Assembly: GCA_009760855.2 (NCBI GenBank)
Contig: WPIO01000055.1
Coordinates: 250,001-314,000 of the forward strand
Source of the DNA: Cristatella mucedo
Taxonomy: Eukaryota; Bryozoa; Phylactolaemata; Cristatellidae
Length of the DNA: 64,000 nt
Direction: 5' to 3'
In this document: piece by piece, positions 20,511-31,789 of the stretch
Layout of the letters: the number at the start of each line of letters is the position of its first letter
How positions within the stretch are numbered: position 1 is the stretch's first letter
Notes under the pieces: model-generated
Database searches by the model: none
Seen by the model: only the letters and a program-made list of their open reading frames with translations
Told to the model about the DNA's origin: nothing
Translations under genes and position numbers: made by a program

Positions 20511-21737
20511 TTTAAGAGCTTTATTTAGAAACCGTCTGGAATGGTCATTGTTATCAATCTCTCAAAAAATTTACATCAGCTGACCATGAGCATAAACCAA
20601 GATTGCACAGTGATCTCCAGTCACGCTGCCGCTGGTTTATGGACCAAGTCGGTTTATTGGGAAATGGTTGGCGCGGGTACAGATTCACGGCGTACAGAGG
20701 CAGTGCGAACTCGGGCGCAGGAGAGAACAGTTTCGAGTTGTCGTGTTGTGAGCGTTGGGAAAGTTCACGATCGTTCTTGCCCACTCGGTGTTTCGCGTCA
20801 AGGCTTATGTGCGCCGTTTGAATCAAACTATGTGGCAATACTTTGACAGACTTGTATTTAAAATAGTCAATGAAATCGATGAGTTAAAGAGTTCAATGAG
20901 GTTACGAGGTTTGTAGTTTTCCTGAGGTGATATGCAGGTGCTGCTATTATGTGCCTGGTTATTTTGGAGTAGGTTATTCTGTCGACACAAATTTCGGGGT
21001 TGTTTTGTCCGGAGTTTTTTATGGAGTGGGCAGAAATTCTACCTACCAGCATTTCATTTCATTCACTACGAGGTACGACAACTTCTGCTCTGGTTAATGC
21101 CGAAGTTAAGTCTGGGTTAAGCCTCCTAAGCACTACAGCAGCGTGTCGCATTGTACCTCACGGCGCTAGATGCATCGTTCTATTGTCTGCTTAGGCAAGA
21201 GCGTGACGTCCGAAAGATGCGTAAACCGAAGCATACGTTTTCTTTATCAATATCAGTCGATTATCTCTGTGTCCCATGCACCTGAATTTACACGGCGTCC
21301 TAATTTCAGATCGATTAGTTATTGCTACTGACCGTATTCTACACAAAGGCAATTTATAAGCGTCGATGCAGTAGATCGCAAATGGCTGCAGCTTTCACAA
21401 TGGCGCCCGACGTGTGAGCTCTGAGACTGCCACCGAGCGCTGTGCTAACGACCCTGCTGCTGGGATCGATATTGCAGACTGTGTGCTGAAGTGGCGCGAT
21501 TCTCCATCCGTAAGCAGCAGGTGATGAGCGCTGCGCGGGTGCGCGCCGCGGCTATTTGCATTACAGCAGTCGGTGGACTGTGCACGATGAGGCGCTCCTC
21601 GTTGCGTCCATGCGCCAGCCACCAGCGTGACCATTATGCCTTCCGGGTGGACGCGTAGCGTCAAGCGTGCACTACAAGTCACTGCCACGACAATTGGTAC
21701 CGATATATACTTATGAATACATACGTACACACACATA

Positions 21738-21738
<1 letters not shown>

Positions 21739-21775
<37 letters not shown>
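21739..21775. repeat. (CA)n microsatellite
   Basis: About 18 CA units. No gene is recognised in the flanking 20,520-22,330 interval. Confidence 0.97.
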
Positions 21776-21776
<1 letters not shown>

Positions 21777-22329
21777 CTTATATTACATCACATATTCTCT
21801 ATTCATGTGTGTTTTATGTGTATCTTCACTTGTAACTCCCAAAAAGGGCATTGACTAAGCGAGTGTTACGAAGGAGAGTTTTCTATTGACTCGCTGTAAC
21901 TTGCTGTGACTTTACGCTACGCTTTTCTGAACAGGATGCTTTTGCAATAAAGCTCGCGATGCCCAGGGTCGGACTTCAGGGTTGCATATAGTTAAACTTG
22001 CCAACTTGCACACGCGCACACAACGCTCGCATGCACACACTCACACGCACACACATATAAACATACACGCGAACACTTCCAGCTCAGCAGTCATTGATGT
22101 TTAACTGTGAGTAGGCATGCAATGCACGTGGGCAGTTGCTTAGGGCACGGAGGAATACAATAATCGTAAAGAGATTGCTGAGTTTTGGCTGAGGCAGACG
22201 TGGCGCCGATTTGCTCACTTCCTCTCCCAGTCCAACCGACTCAGCTACCATTCTCACTTTCTCTTCTTTACGCGAGACTACGTCTGTCGCTACCGTATGG
22301 GCACCAAAAGCCACTGAGGTTGTGAGTGT

Positions 22330-22470
22330 GCCATGTAAAATTCTCCACCGTAGCACGGAAGGAGATACAAAAGTACGAAGCCTGTGTAACGAACCCGAAA
22401 ATGAGAGATATAATTCTCTTGAGGCCCTATAAAGATGTCGTCGCACTACTATTATTGTTATTATTATAAA
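22330..22470 (+). mobile_element. Retroelement 3' tail fragment
   Basis: It ends AATGAGAGATATAATTCTCT then GAGGCCCTATAAAG and a (TTA)n tract. This is the same hairpin plan as LINE-A and SINE-A with different loop bases. The body upstream is not assignable. Confidence 0.5.
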
Positions 22471-22611
22471 TTATAAGGATTACGAACACAGCACGCATAG
22501 CGAACGGGATATTTTCGCTGCCGCTTATACAACCTTTTTTGATTTTTCGACTACAGCTTAAATGGCTCTGTGGCATTCACAGCGTTTTTTAATCAGCAAA
22601 TCTCGGCAGCT

Positions 22612-22960
22612 ATGATAATAATAATAATAAAAGTGTGGTTTTATAGCGTCCTTGGAGACCTGAATCTCTTTCTAGACATTTTACAGATGCTGTTTAGACG
22701 GCATTACCATACGATTAATGGTGACATCCGCAAGCAGCAGGCACAGTGTAAGAACGCATGTGCACACTTTGGACGAATCACAAGGACCCGCTAAATGCTG
22801 TAACTAACAAGTGTGTTTTAAGCTTTTAAATTTTGTCATGTCAGGGAATGTTGTGACATCGGGAGTGCGCTCCAGGCTTTGGGAGCGCACGAACTATAGG
22901 CATGGCCTCCATAGGTTTTGAGGTTTGTACGAGGTCGAGCTAAACGATACGAGTCCGAGC
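22612..22960 (-). mobile_element. LINE-A 3' end copy
   Basis: A (TAA)n tail and the reverse complement of the LINE-A hairpin (GACCTGAATCTCTTTCTAGA) start the copy. It runs to the region matching TNLKSFGD...RAF at its right end. Confidence 0.82.
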
Positions 22961-23278
22961 CTCCACGGGTCTTACGATTCCCTACGGTTCGGTGGGTTGA
23001 CTCCTCGCGCAGGTCCCCTGCCAGTTCTCAATCGTCGCTGCCACAATGCAGCGCCTAGCCTTAGGCTGCTTGGATAGCCTCGAAGATGCCGATCGCTTCG
23101 AGAGGCTGTCCTGCGAAGGCGCGGAGACGAACGGGGGGCGCGTGCTGCCGGGCGGGCGCGCCCGCGCGGCAGCACACGCGTCGTCCTCGACGACGAGTCC
23201 GGGAGCGCAGCAGCGAATTAGCGAAGCGTCGATTCCCGCGGCGACCCTGAGGCGACTGCTCGAAAAAATATGATTGAC
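22960..23278. other. GC-rich CpG-dense block
   Basis: Open frames on both strands overlap (for example 23,046-23,273 plus). No motif is recognised; it could be an exon or a promoter. Confidence 0.35.
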
Positions 23279-23428
23279 TTAATTCATAATGGCGGCGCCC
23301 TCAGAGAACAACTGTATCTCGACGCAGGTTTTTTACATATGCCGCCGCCGCCGCCGGACTCGAGCCCAATGGCCGCGGTCGTTAAAGGCGAGCACCGGAC
23401 CCCTCGGGCAAACCAGCGCGACCGGCTA
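23279..23428 (-). mobile_element. GC-altered SINE-A copy
   Basis: It has the SINE-A minus-strand layout: ATTCATAATGGCGGCGCCCT, AGAGAAC, ACATATGCC, then CTCGAGCCCA...GGCGAGCACC and AACCAGCGCG. CCG triplets are expanded inside it. It is much more GC-rich than its relatives. Confidence 0.6.
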
Positions 23429-23629
23429 GTCCGCTGTTCCCTAAGAATCCGAGACAGCACTCAGGCAAGTAGTCTTCAACTGAACTGAGCTAACTAGGAT
23501 AATGAGAAGGTAGGTAGAGTGACCCTGTGTGACATTTATAAATCGCCTTGAAGCTCAGCTGTGTTTGTCATTTCTCCGAGGTCAAGTCAGCCTGCCGGCT
23601 AAGTCAAGAGAACGACGTCCAAACAAGCT

Positions 23630-24075
23630 CACTCGCTTGTAACATCGCCTCTAGATTACTGGATTTCTCATTATTCAGGACTCCCGCGAGTGCCCTTAAT
23701 CGTCTGCAGCTAGTGTGTAACTCACCAGCTCGTCTGCTCTGCGGTCTGTGGCGTAGCTCCCATAGCTCCCACACGAAGACTTCTGTCTGAGCTACTGGCT
23801 GCTCATAAATCGAGTCTAGTCAAGATCCTTTCTTTGGCTACACGTCGTCCCTTTACTCGCTTGAAAACCTTACCTGCCCTTGACCTCCTTGCTCCTCCAG
23901 TGCGCACTCGCGAAACCCATTTTCCGGCTTTCAGCTGTCTCGCCATTTCTCACTATAAATTAAAACATCAAGTGATCGAGCTTCTAGGTCATATTAACCA
24001 GAAGCCTGGTTATCGCTGCTGGCTTTCCGCCTCTAGCTTCCACCTGACTTTCTCCATGATTCAATAAAGTCTCGG
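23630..24075 (+). mobile_element. Decayed LINE remnant
   Basis: The translation includes NRLQLVCNSPARLLCG, which resembles the conserved [13 protein letters not shown] segment of LINE-A. Downstream frames are broken. Confidence 0.55.
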
Positions 24076-24171
24076 CTAAAGATGCATATGTTCCTCTCTG
24101 CTTTCTCTGGGCCCCAGGGAGCATATTTTTTGCTCCTTTGTCCTTTACCTGCTTACCTGAGCACGATACAG

Positions 24172-24590
24172 TTAATAATAATAATTCACTTGATAAAGCG
24201 CCCTCAGAGGACTTAATCTCTTTCTAGGCGCTTTAAATTTGCTGCAATGTGAAATGCAATTAAATGGTAAGTAAAATCATGCTTGAAAAACAAACAAAAC
24301 GAATAACATGGTTAGGGGTGACATGCACAGGGTCAGCATGCAAATGTGGTTAGTGGCAGCATGCACAGTGTCAGCACGCATAAGCACGTGAAGGATGAAT
24401 CACAGGGACCCACTAAATGCTGTCCTAAATAGGTGTGTTTTTAAGTTCCTTTTAAATGTGGTCAGGTCAGGGAATGTTCTGACGCAGGGCGGGAGGGAGT
24501 TCCAGGCTTTGGGAGCATACGAACTAAATGCACGGTCTCCAAAGGATTTGAGGTATACAGTTTATAACGCTACAAGAGGATCCTACTAAT
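24172..24590 (-). mobile_element. LINE-A 3' end copy
   Basis: The tail, hairpin (CTCAGAGGACTTAATCTCTT) and 3' untranslated region are clear. The copy reaches the region encoding [11 protein letters not shown] before truncation. Confidence 0.88.
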
Positions 24591-24655
24591 GTACTTCATA
24601 TGATTTCATTTGCATTGCAAACTGGTAGCCCTGATCGTCATCCTGCATGCTTCGG

Positions 24656-25190
24656 CATAATAACAATAATGCACTTGATAAAGCGCCCTCGGAGAATTCA
24701 ATCTCTCTGTGGGCGCTTCACATTTGCTGCAAAGGAAACACGATCGAACGGTGAGTGGAAATATCATGCTTTATAAAAAAAAAAGGAATAACATGGTTAG
24801 GGGTGACATGCACAGAGTCAGCATGCAAGTGTGGTTAGCGGAAGCAATGTAACAGTGTCAGCACGCATAGGCTTATAAAGGATGAATCACAGGGACCCAC
24901 TAAGTGCTGTCATAATTAGGTGCATTTTTAATTTATTTTTAAATGTTGTCAAGTCAGGGGATGTCGTGACTCAAGTCGGGAGTGAGTTACAGGCTTTGGC
25001 ATATGAACTAAATGCACGGTCTCCAAAGGATTTGAGGTTTGTACGAGGTATTGGTAAACAGTTAGATTCCGAAAAGCAGGTGGTACGATTCTCAGCCTGG
25101 TAAGGCAGTAGATCTGATAGGTAGGCTGGAGCCGAAGAATGAATGGACTTAAAAGTGAGCGACAAAACCTTGAAGTCTCATGTTAGATTA
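24656..25190 (-). mobile_element. LINE-A 3' end copy
   Basis: Same layout as its left neighbour but longer. The right end encodes FKSIHSSAPAYLSDLLPYQA on the minus strand. The two copies lie in the same orientation about 65 bp apart. Confidence 0.88.
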
Positions 25191-25605
25191 AGCATGATAC
25201 TTGTTTGCTTTTGCTCACTTGTCTAAGCACGATACCATGAATTTTATTTACACCTAAAGATTAATGGTGGTTCTCCCACAACTGGTTTGAAATCGTGAGA
25301 ACAGAGATTTAGTTCCATAACGGCACTGTAAAAGTGACCTATAACTACAATTAGTATTAGAAGAATTCAGGAACCACTAAGAATCTCTGCGGCTTTCATA
25401 GCCTGGCTGATTTAGCTTAAGTAAATTTCCCGACCATTCCGAAAAATTCAGACTGTCCACGGTGGAAATGATAAAGAAAACATAACCACGGTAGATTTCA
25501 AGATTGAGCTTTGCCAAATCACTATGTTCTAAGATAAGTTACTTAGTAGGATTTCAGATGTCTTCTTCACAGCTGTTTTTGTAGCCGTTTTGGCTTCATT
25601 TTTAT

Positions 25606-27190
25606 TATAGTAATACATTTGTATAGCACCCTCGGAGAAGTTAATCTTTTTTAGCCACTTTACAGATGCTATACCTGGACATTCAAAAGGATAAATCGCA
25701 AGAAACCAGCAAATACTGTGAGAAGCAGGAGCACTTTCAGCTTCTTATTAATACTGTCAAGGCAGGTTATGTCGTGACGTCAGTTGGTAGTGAGTTCCAG
25801 GCTTTTGGAGCAAGCGAACTAAATACGCGGTCTCCAAAAGGTTTGTAGCTAGTTCAAAGAACAGTTAAACGATTTGAGTCAGAAGACCGGGTGGCACCAT
25901 GCCTAGCCTGGTTGGGGAGTAGTTCTGATAAGTAGTCTGGAACTGGAGAATGAAGGGATGTAAAAGTGAGTGACGACACTTTGAAGTCGACAGGCTGCTT
26001 CATAGAGAGTCGGTGCTGGTCGGGGAGAAGTGTTGTAATGTGGCGACTGTGACGCTCACGACAGGCAAGCCTGGCTGCAGAGCTTTACGCCATCTGTAAG
26101 CTCCTAATTGCACAGGCGTAGGCCAGAAAGCAGTGAGTTGCAGAAGGCGAGACTAGACGGATATCACAAGTACATGGTACTACCTCGGATGTGACTGCCC
26201 TGTCTGAGGAGGTCTGAAATCGTGAATGTTACCTAACTGACAGTAGGCCCACTTGACTGTGGAGCAGATGTGATCGTCTAGAGCAGAGGTCGGCAAAGGT
26301 TTCGAACTACCAGGAGGCCATTTCAGGAGGTCAAGAAGGCGCGCACGTGACAGATTTTCGCCCGAAAGTGCTAATGCAGAGGTGGGCAAAATCCGGCCTT
26401 TGTGCCGGCTAGGCCCTAGCTAGCACTTCAGTCAGGCCTAAAGCCACCCTAGTTATTTACAGTTGGATCTGGCCTAATGAATAATTATAATAATAATAAA
26501 TTTGATATAGCACCCTGGAGAGAACTGAAATATCTTTTTAGACATTTACATTTGCGGCAAAAGAAGCGCGATCGAATGCTTGGTAATTGAATTGTCCTGG
26601 TTTTGTTCCATTTCATTAATGCTGGTTGCAGTTCAAACTGTTGCCAATGTTTATTTTTAGACCTGATGTCAGGTGCTTGCATGAACAGAAGCGTATGGCC
26701 GAGTTGGGGTGATAAATGCCGACGCCTATAATTGCCGTGCGTGTCTGTGCTTCAGTTGTGGCTTTTTGTCTGTTTGTTCGTCTGGCCACGCCCACTCGGG
26801 TGGGCCGGTGGAATGGGTGCGGTTTCTTCTGGCCTAGCGTCTCTCTTGACCCCCTAAAATGGCCTAGTAGTCCGAAACCTTTGCCGACCTCTGCTCGGTA
26901 GTGAAGGGGAAGAAAACCGCGGCAACTCAATCAGGCCGGATCCGTCAATAAATAACTAGGGTGCCGCCAGGCCGGACTGGAACACTAGCTACGCCGGATC
27001 TGGCCGAAAGGCCGGAGTTTGCCAAGCTCTGGTCTAGACCATAATCATTTTGAAAGTGGACACCTAGATTTGTCGCAGGAAATGCACCAGGAGATGTGCT
27101 GGAAGAGTCGATTTTGAGCGTTAACATTTCCAATTTCTGAGTCACACTAGGTTTGCCCGTAACTAGTAAGCTGTTTATACCGTGATTCGA
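25606..27190 (-). mobile_element. LINE-A copy split by a DNA transposon
   Basis: Its left part (25,606-26,283) runs from a 3' tail to LDDHICSTVKWAYCQLGNIH. The right part (27,032-27,190) continues the same reading with KLEMLTLKIDSSSTSPG and NLGVHFQNDYGLD. The protein alignment is therefore continuous once 26,284-27,031 is removed. Confidence 0.85.
26284..27031. mobile_element. Composite hAT-like element (two interleaved inverted-repeat pairs)
   Basis: Pair X has termini CAGAGGTCGGCAAAGGTTTC at 26,284 and its inverse ending 26,893. Pair Y has CAGAGGTGGGCAAAATCCGG at 26,377 and its inverse ending 27,031, with about 95 bp of inverted similarity. CAGAGGTNGGCAAA termini and 8-bp duplications are typical of hAT non-autonomous elements. 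The outer flanks are GTCTAGAG and GTCTAGAC (7 of 8 identical), consistent with one insertion into the surrounding LINE. A LINE-A tail fragment (about 26,482-26,600, minus) lies inside. No transposase frame is seen. Confidence 0.72.
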
Positions 27191-27794
27191 TTTGAGAGCC
27201 TTTTCCTACCGCTCCTGTGAAAATGTCAGCAATACATGCAGCAAACGAGTTAAAAGAGTTTGCCGTGCTGAAAGCTTGTAGGGCTCAAAGCATAGGTACA
27301 CCTGTACTCATCTGCATATAATTGAACTTCGGCGATTACAGCTGAAAGAGGTAGAGGATAAATTGCGAAATGATAAGTTACTGGATCAGACCAATCCCAC
27401 AGCTTTAGGTTACATCATTCTAGTACGCATTTCAACCCTAGGTACCAGTACCATTAGGAACCATTCTTTAGATTAACGTGTTGGGAACAATAGTGCTTTC
27501 ACATTCGGAGACTAGGACGTCATTAGCAGGGCCTTCTCCACGCGGTTTGGAGCTTGTCAAGCAATTCTGTGAACTATCGAGTCTGTTTGAGTGTATTAAG
27601 TGTTAGAGGGAAGCCGGGTCGTGCTGTAGCGAGCCCACGGCAATCGTGTTGTAGCTTGATCTACAGGTAAGCTGCTGGCCTTTTTGGACCAAGATCGTGC
27701 GCTCGACCATAGGGCCATAGCGTTTGTTTGCATAACTGTTTTCTCTGGTGAGTTGGGATTTACTGAAGAGTTATAATGATAATATTGTAAAAAA

Positions 27795-27960
27795 AATGCA
27801 TTTAGTTTATTTGCATAGCACTCTGTGAGAACTTAATGTCTAGTCAGGCTCTTCGCCTTTGACAGGGGGGCTCAAGTACACAACCTCGGTCATGAAATAC
27901 ATTCACCTTGACCTAGGTTCGAGGCAAGCACCTTACCCCTCTGGGCCGGACCAACGCGGC
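27795..27960 (-). mobile_element. SINE-A copy
   Basis: It has the SINE-A tail (CTCTGTGAGAACTTAATGTC) on the left. On the right are the inverted B and A boxes (GAGGCAAGCACCTTACCCCT and CCGGACCAACGCGGC). Confidence 0.75.
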
Positions 27961-29020
27961 AATAATGATAATATTAAAAATAGCTCGCTTGTGCAGTGCC
28001 GAGAGCAGAATCTTTATCCCGGTACCTAAACAGTCGCTGCAAGAGAGGCACTAACCAAGGGTACGCGATATGCACGGTATAAAGCATGTACAAGCAAACA
28101 AATCGTGGTTTTGCTAGCGTGTCACAGTTAACTGAAAAACATGCCTGGCCAACCAGCGCTTAGTAAAACCAATGGCTAGGAACATGCGCCGACTCATTTC
28201 CAGGTACGTTCGCAATGCATATAGGAAAAAAAAAGAGTTCACCAGGACGAAAGGGAAAATCTGACCGCAACAATAGCCACGGTTTAGTATACGGACTTAC
28301 GAATCAAGGTCAAGGATCCGGTCGACGGCTCGTCTCTTTGTTATTCTTTGTGCGGCCGTTCTTTTGCAGATGGAACCTCTCGGGGCCCTGCAAGCCGCAG
28401 TGCTACTGTTCTAGGTGCCCGGATACTTACCCGCGATACCGGTCGAAATGGCCTATCCATCCTTAACACTTTGAACAGAGCGCGAAGTCTTTGCACTTAG
28501 CGTAGACCGGCGTTGCACCTTGAAAGCCGCTCTGGTCTGAGGCCCGAATGGTCAATGTCGCCAAAGTTGCCGTGCCTAATGGCCACGCTGCTTGTGTCGC
28601 TGGCATTCCACTCGGCGGCAAGACTCTGTCGCCCGGGTGTTTGACTTGCTATCAACAACGTCTGCGTCAGATCGTCGGTCGGCTCAACTACAGAAGCTTC
28701 TTCGTCACAACGTGTAACGCCGAATCGTGTAACGCCGAAGGCTCTGCGGAGTAGGCTTAACCTGCCGCTTACCTAGCAGCGTAACCTACCGCCTGATGCC
28801 GTTCGGTGCGCGCCTACGCGCAAGAAACAGGCCGCCACGAAACGAGCATTTCTGGCGCTAACCTACTCATCGTTACTAAAGAGGTCGTGAGTCCGCGGCG
28901 TGAATCGGAAAGCGAGACACAAATTGGGGATTTTACTGAGCTTTATTCACAAGCGCACAAAGTCGCTGCGCGTCCAGCTCAGTTTTATCTCCACACTCCT
29001 CGCACGTTCTCAACAGCACA

Positions 29021-29334
29021 AGCACTCTTGCGGAGGTAATACGTCCCCGAACTTAGGCTACCTAAGTCTATTGTGGGGAACGACCCAAATAAGACGAGGA
29101 GCCCGAACCGGAGCCCAGACCCTGACTGGAGAACTAGGGCTCCGCTTCCATCTTACGGCAGGAATACCTCATGCACTCCACCAAGCACTCTTGCGGAGGA
29201 AACACGTCTCTACACTTAGGCTACTTACGTCTCTAGAGGGAATGACCCAAATAGACGGAGCCCGAACCGGAGCCTAGGCCCTGACTGGAGAGCTACGGCT
29301 CCGCTTCCACCTTAAGGGCAGGAATACCATAAGC
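29021..29334. repeat. Tandem duplication of a unit of about 160 bp
   Basis: AGCACTCTTGCGGAGG starts both units (29,021 and 29,184). Both share GAACCGGAGCC..., CCCTGACTGGAGA and GCTCCGCTTCCA. The copies differ by scattered substitutions and small indels. Confidence 0.85.
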
Positions 29335-29339
29335 AACAC

Positions 29340-29485
29340 TAGGTAAGGCGGTTGCTTTCACGACCTAAGTCGTGAGTTCGATTCCTGCGGTGGGCGATCC
29401 TTTATCGCCACTGCCAGCGGTGGTGATAGCCATAAAGGCTCTTCTGTCGCTATACAAAAAGAAGCTGTTAAATCAGCTAGGATTT
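29340..29485 (+). mobile_element. SINE-B copy
   Basis: B box AAGTCGTGAGTTCGATTCCT, body GGTGATAGCCATAAAGGCTC and 3' end GTTAAATCAGCTAG. Confidence 0.82.
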
Positions 29486-31634
29486 ATTTATTTATTACTA
29501 CACCGAACTACTTCTAGTTCGCATTGGCAAATCCCTATGCCGGGACCATGTGCACACACACACAAAACACAAAATGCGAGCACGGGCGCTATACGACCGT
29601 ATTCGGTGGGGTCCGCCGAATTTTCCCGATGTTGACTCTCTCCTTTTCTTCAATCGCTGTCGTGGACGGCCTACTTGCCTCCATCGTTCGAAGTGCTAGC
29701 GACCACCCAGTCCCACCACTGTGCTCCGGCCCCCGCCCCCCTCCCCCGCGGCGGCGACTTTCCGCCTGCGTCGCCCCACCCTTGAAAAACTCGCCATGAC
29801 AATAGGGTTGACAGGCCAGCCGACATCAATCAGCCGCTCCTGCGGGGAGCAGGATGCTTGCTGTAGCTATTGAGCCAGGCTGGCGCTGAGCTACAATCGG
29901 CCGCCCGGCTTGCTTGCTCGCTTGCCGGCTGGCGCGACGCTCCGCCGCCGAGCCGCCGCCGCCGTGTCGCCGCCGCGCCGCCGCCGCGCCGCGCCGCCGC
30001 CGCTCTCCTTAGATCGCCTGACGGCTCTAGGAGGCTACAGCGCGCTGGTGCTGCTCTCAGCGGCTCGCGGCCCCTTTAGCGGCTGCCCTGAGCACTGAAG
30101 CGGTCGCTGCCTCGGGAATGCGAGTTCGGTTTAAATCGCCTGATGTAATCCAAGTCGCTATCGGCCGGGAAGCTGCTGCTGCCGATCGGTGTGCGTTGTT
30201 GAGAACTGTGCGGAGTTCGTGCTCAGCTGCTGATGCGTTCTGACGAGTCTGCTGTGAATTTTCACGGATTTTCCCAAGAAAATAATTGCAGCACTCCACA
30301 GTGGTGGAAGTTGCAAGAATGTGAACTATCGCCGCTATACCTATATCGAGCAATACTAATAGGCTAATCAGATGGCCACGCTCTGAGATACTGAGATCTG
30401 ATATCTGAAAGATACTGAGATGTGCAATACTAAGATGGCCACGCTCTGAGACTATTAGTTTGACTCCTTTAAAAAGGAACGATATTGTGAACGCCATAGA
30501 GGCTGTGGCGTCACAATTGAACGTAAGTTAAACTTACCTGAATAAAGCTGAATATTGTCAGCGTCCAAGCGAAGTGCCTAACCTCTTGCATTAAGTTCTA
30601 CGAAATGGATGCGAAGCTGCTCAACGTGCCAGGGAAACCTCGTCATTCACGTCATTCATCATACCTATTGTGGTACTTTGGATGCTTGCTCAGAGTGGAG
30701 CTGTAAAGATCGTTTGCTGCATAGATGTGTCCAGCAGATCAATCGATGCATAAAGCGACCGACGAGCAGTAGCAGCCTTCACCTTGGGCTGAAACAAGGC
30801 GCATAAGAATGGCCCCAGCAGCATAGTGCAGCACTCCGTCGAAGTCACTGCCACAAGCGTACGCTCAAGCTAAAACTCGCGATTCACCATACCAAAAAAG
30901 CTAAAAGATCTAGCAATACATTATTCTCACGCCGATACCGCTACTATGGCCTAATGCGTAGCTATTAACTCAAGAAAAAGTCGTCTCATTGATCATGAAG
31001 TGGCTGGAAGTCAAATTGCAGCGCCCGCCCAAACGTTCGGTAGTTTTTTGAACGCGTGCATGCCACATTAGTCAGAATACGCACGATTGAAATTATTAGT
31101 GGTATATGAAATATAAGAGTGAGAAACCAAATTTTCACCATCTAGTTGACGTTCAGTTCGGGACTACTTGCTATGGTTACTAATCGTTGGCCAGCAATAT
31201 CATCGAGCGTTGCAGAGAACTGATTTTAAAAGGTGAGTTCTAGACGCCTCTAGACCACAAATCAAGAAATCGACTTAGAATAGGAGCTCTGAAGAGGCGC
31301 AGCGCGAAGTAATGAAAATAATAGCAATAATATTAGGTCGCTTGCGTATCGCACAAAGAGAGATAAATCTCCATGTCCCAGGACTGCGATCTTGACTGCG
31401 ACCTGCGCCTTGAAACGTGCCCGAAAACGATGGCTCGCTGTACCGCCGGAAAGCTTCCCTGGAGCCATTTGCAAAAAGAAGAAGTTATTGCGGGCATTTG
31501 AAGAGTACCAGGGAAAGTACTGCGTTTGCTCCCTCCTTCCAGGGAGAGTACTGCGTTTGCTCCCTCCCTACGCTCCACGAGTCGGGCCGCTCCCTCCGTT
31601 CGTTTGAATCGTTTTATCTTAGTGATTACAAAAT

Positions 31635-31779
31635 ATAAAATGCATAGATCTAATGCATTCGCATCGCACCCTAAAAGAGCTGAATCTCTATCCAGGCGCT
31701 CCACATATACCGGAAGGCTCGAGCCCACGATCTCGGTCTCCAAGGCAAGCGCAAAAAACCCCGGGCCAAGCCAGGGCCG
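31635..31779 (-). mobile_element. SINE-A copy
   Basis: Tail CACCCTAAAAGAGCTGAATC, then the ACATATACC body and GCTCGAGCCCACGATCTCGG (inverted B box). Confidence 0.75.
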
Positions 31780-31789
31780 AGAGTAGCGA

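Larger units (their letters stand above)
27961..31634. other. No recognised gene; repeats and GC-rich block
   Basis: The stretch contains a tandem duplication (29,021-29,334), a SINE-B copy (29,340-29,485) and a CpG-dense run of CCGCCG repeats (about 29,690-30,080). Open frames at 28,548-28,754 and 29,870-30,079 show no family motifs. Confidence 0.45.

Noticed and set aside
24395-24589. Repeated open frames reading [20 protein letters not shown] at several positions
   Set aside because: These are antisense translations of the LINE-A 3' region (also at 24,882, 40,046, 49,869, 50,857 and 60,004), not a gene family.
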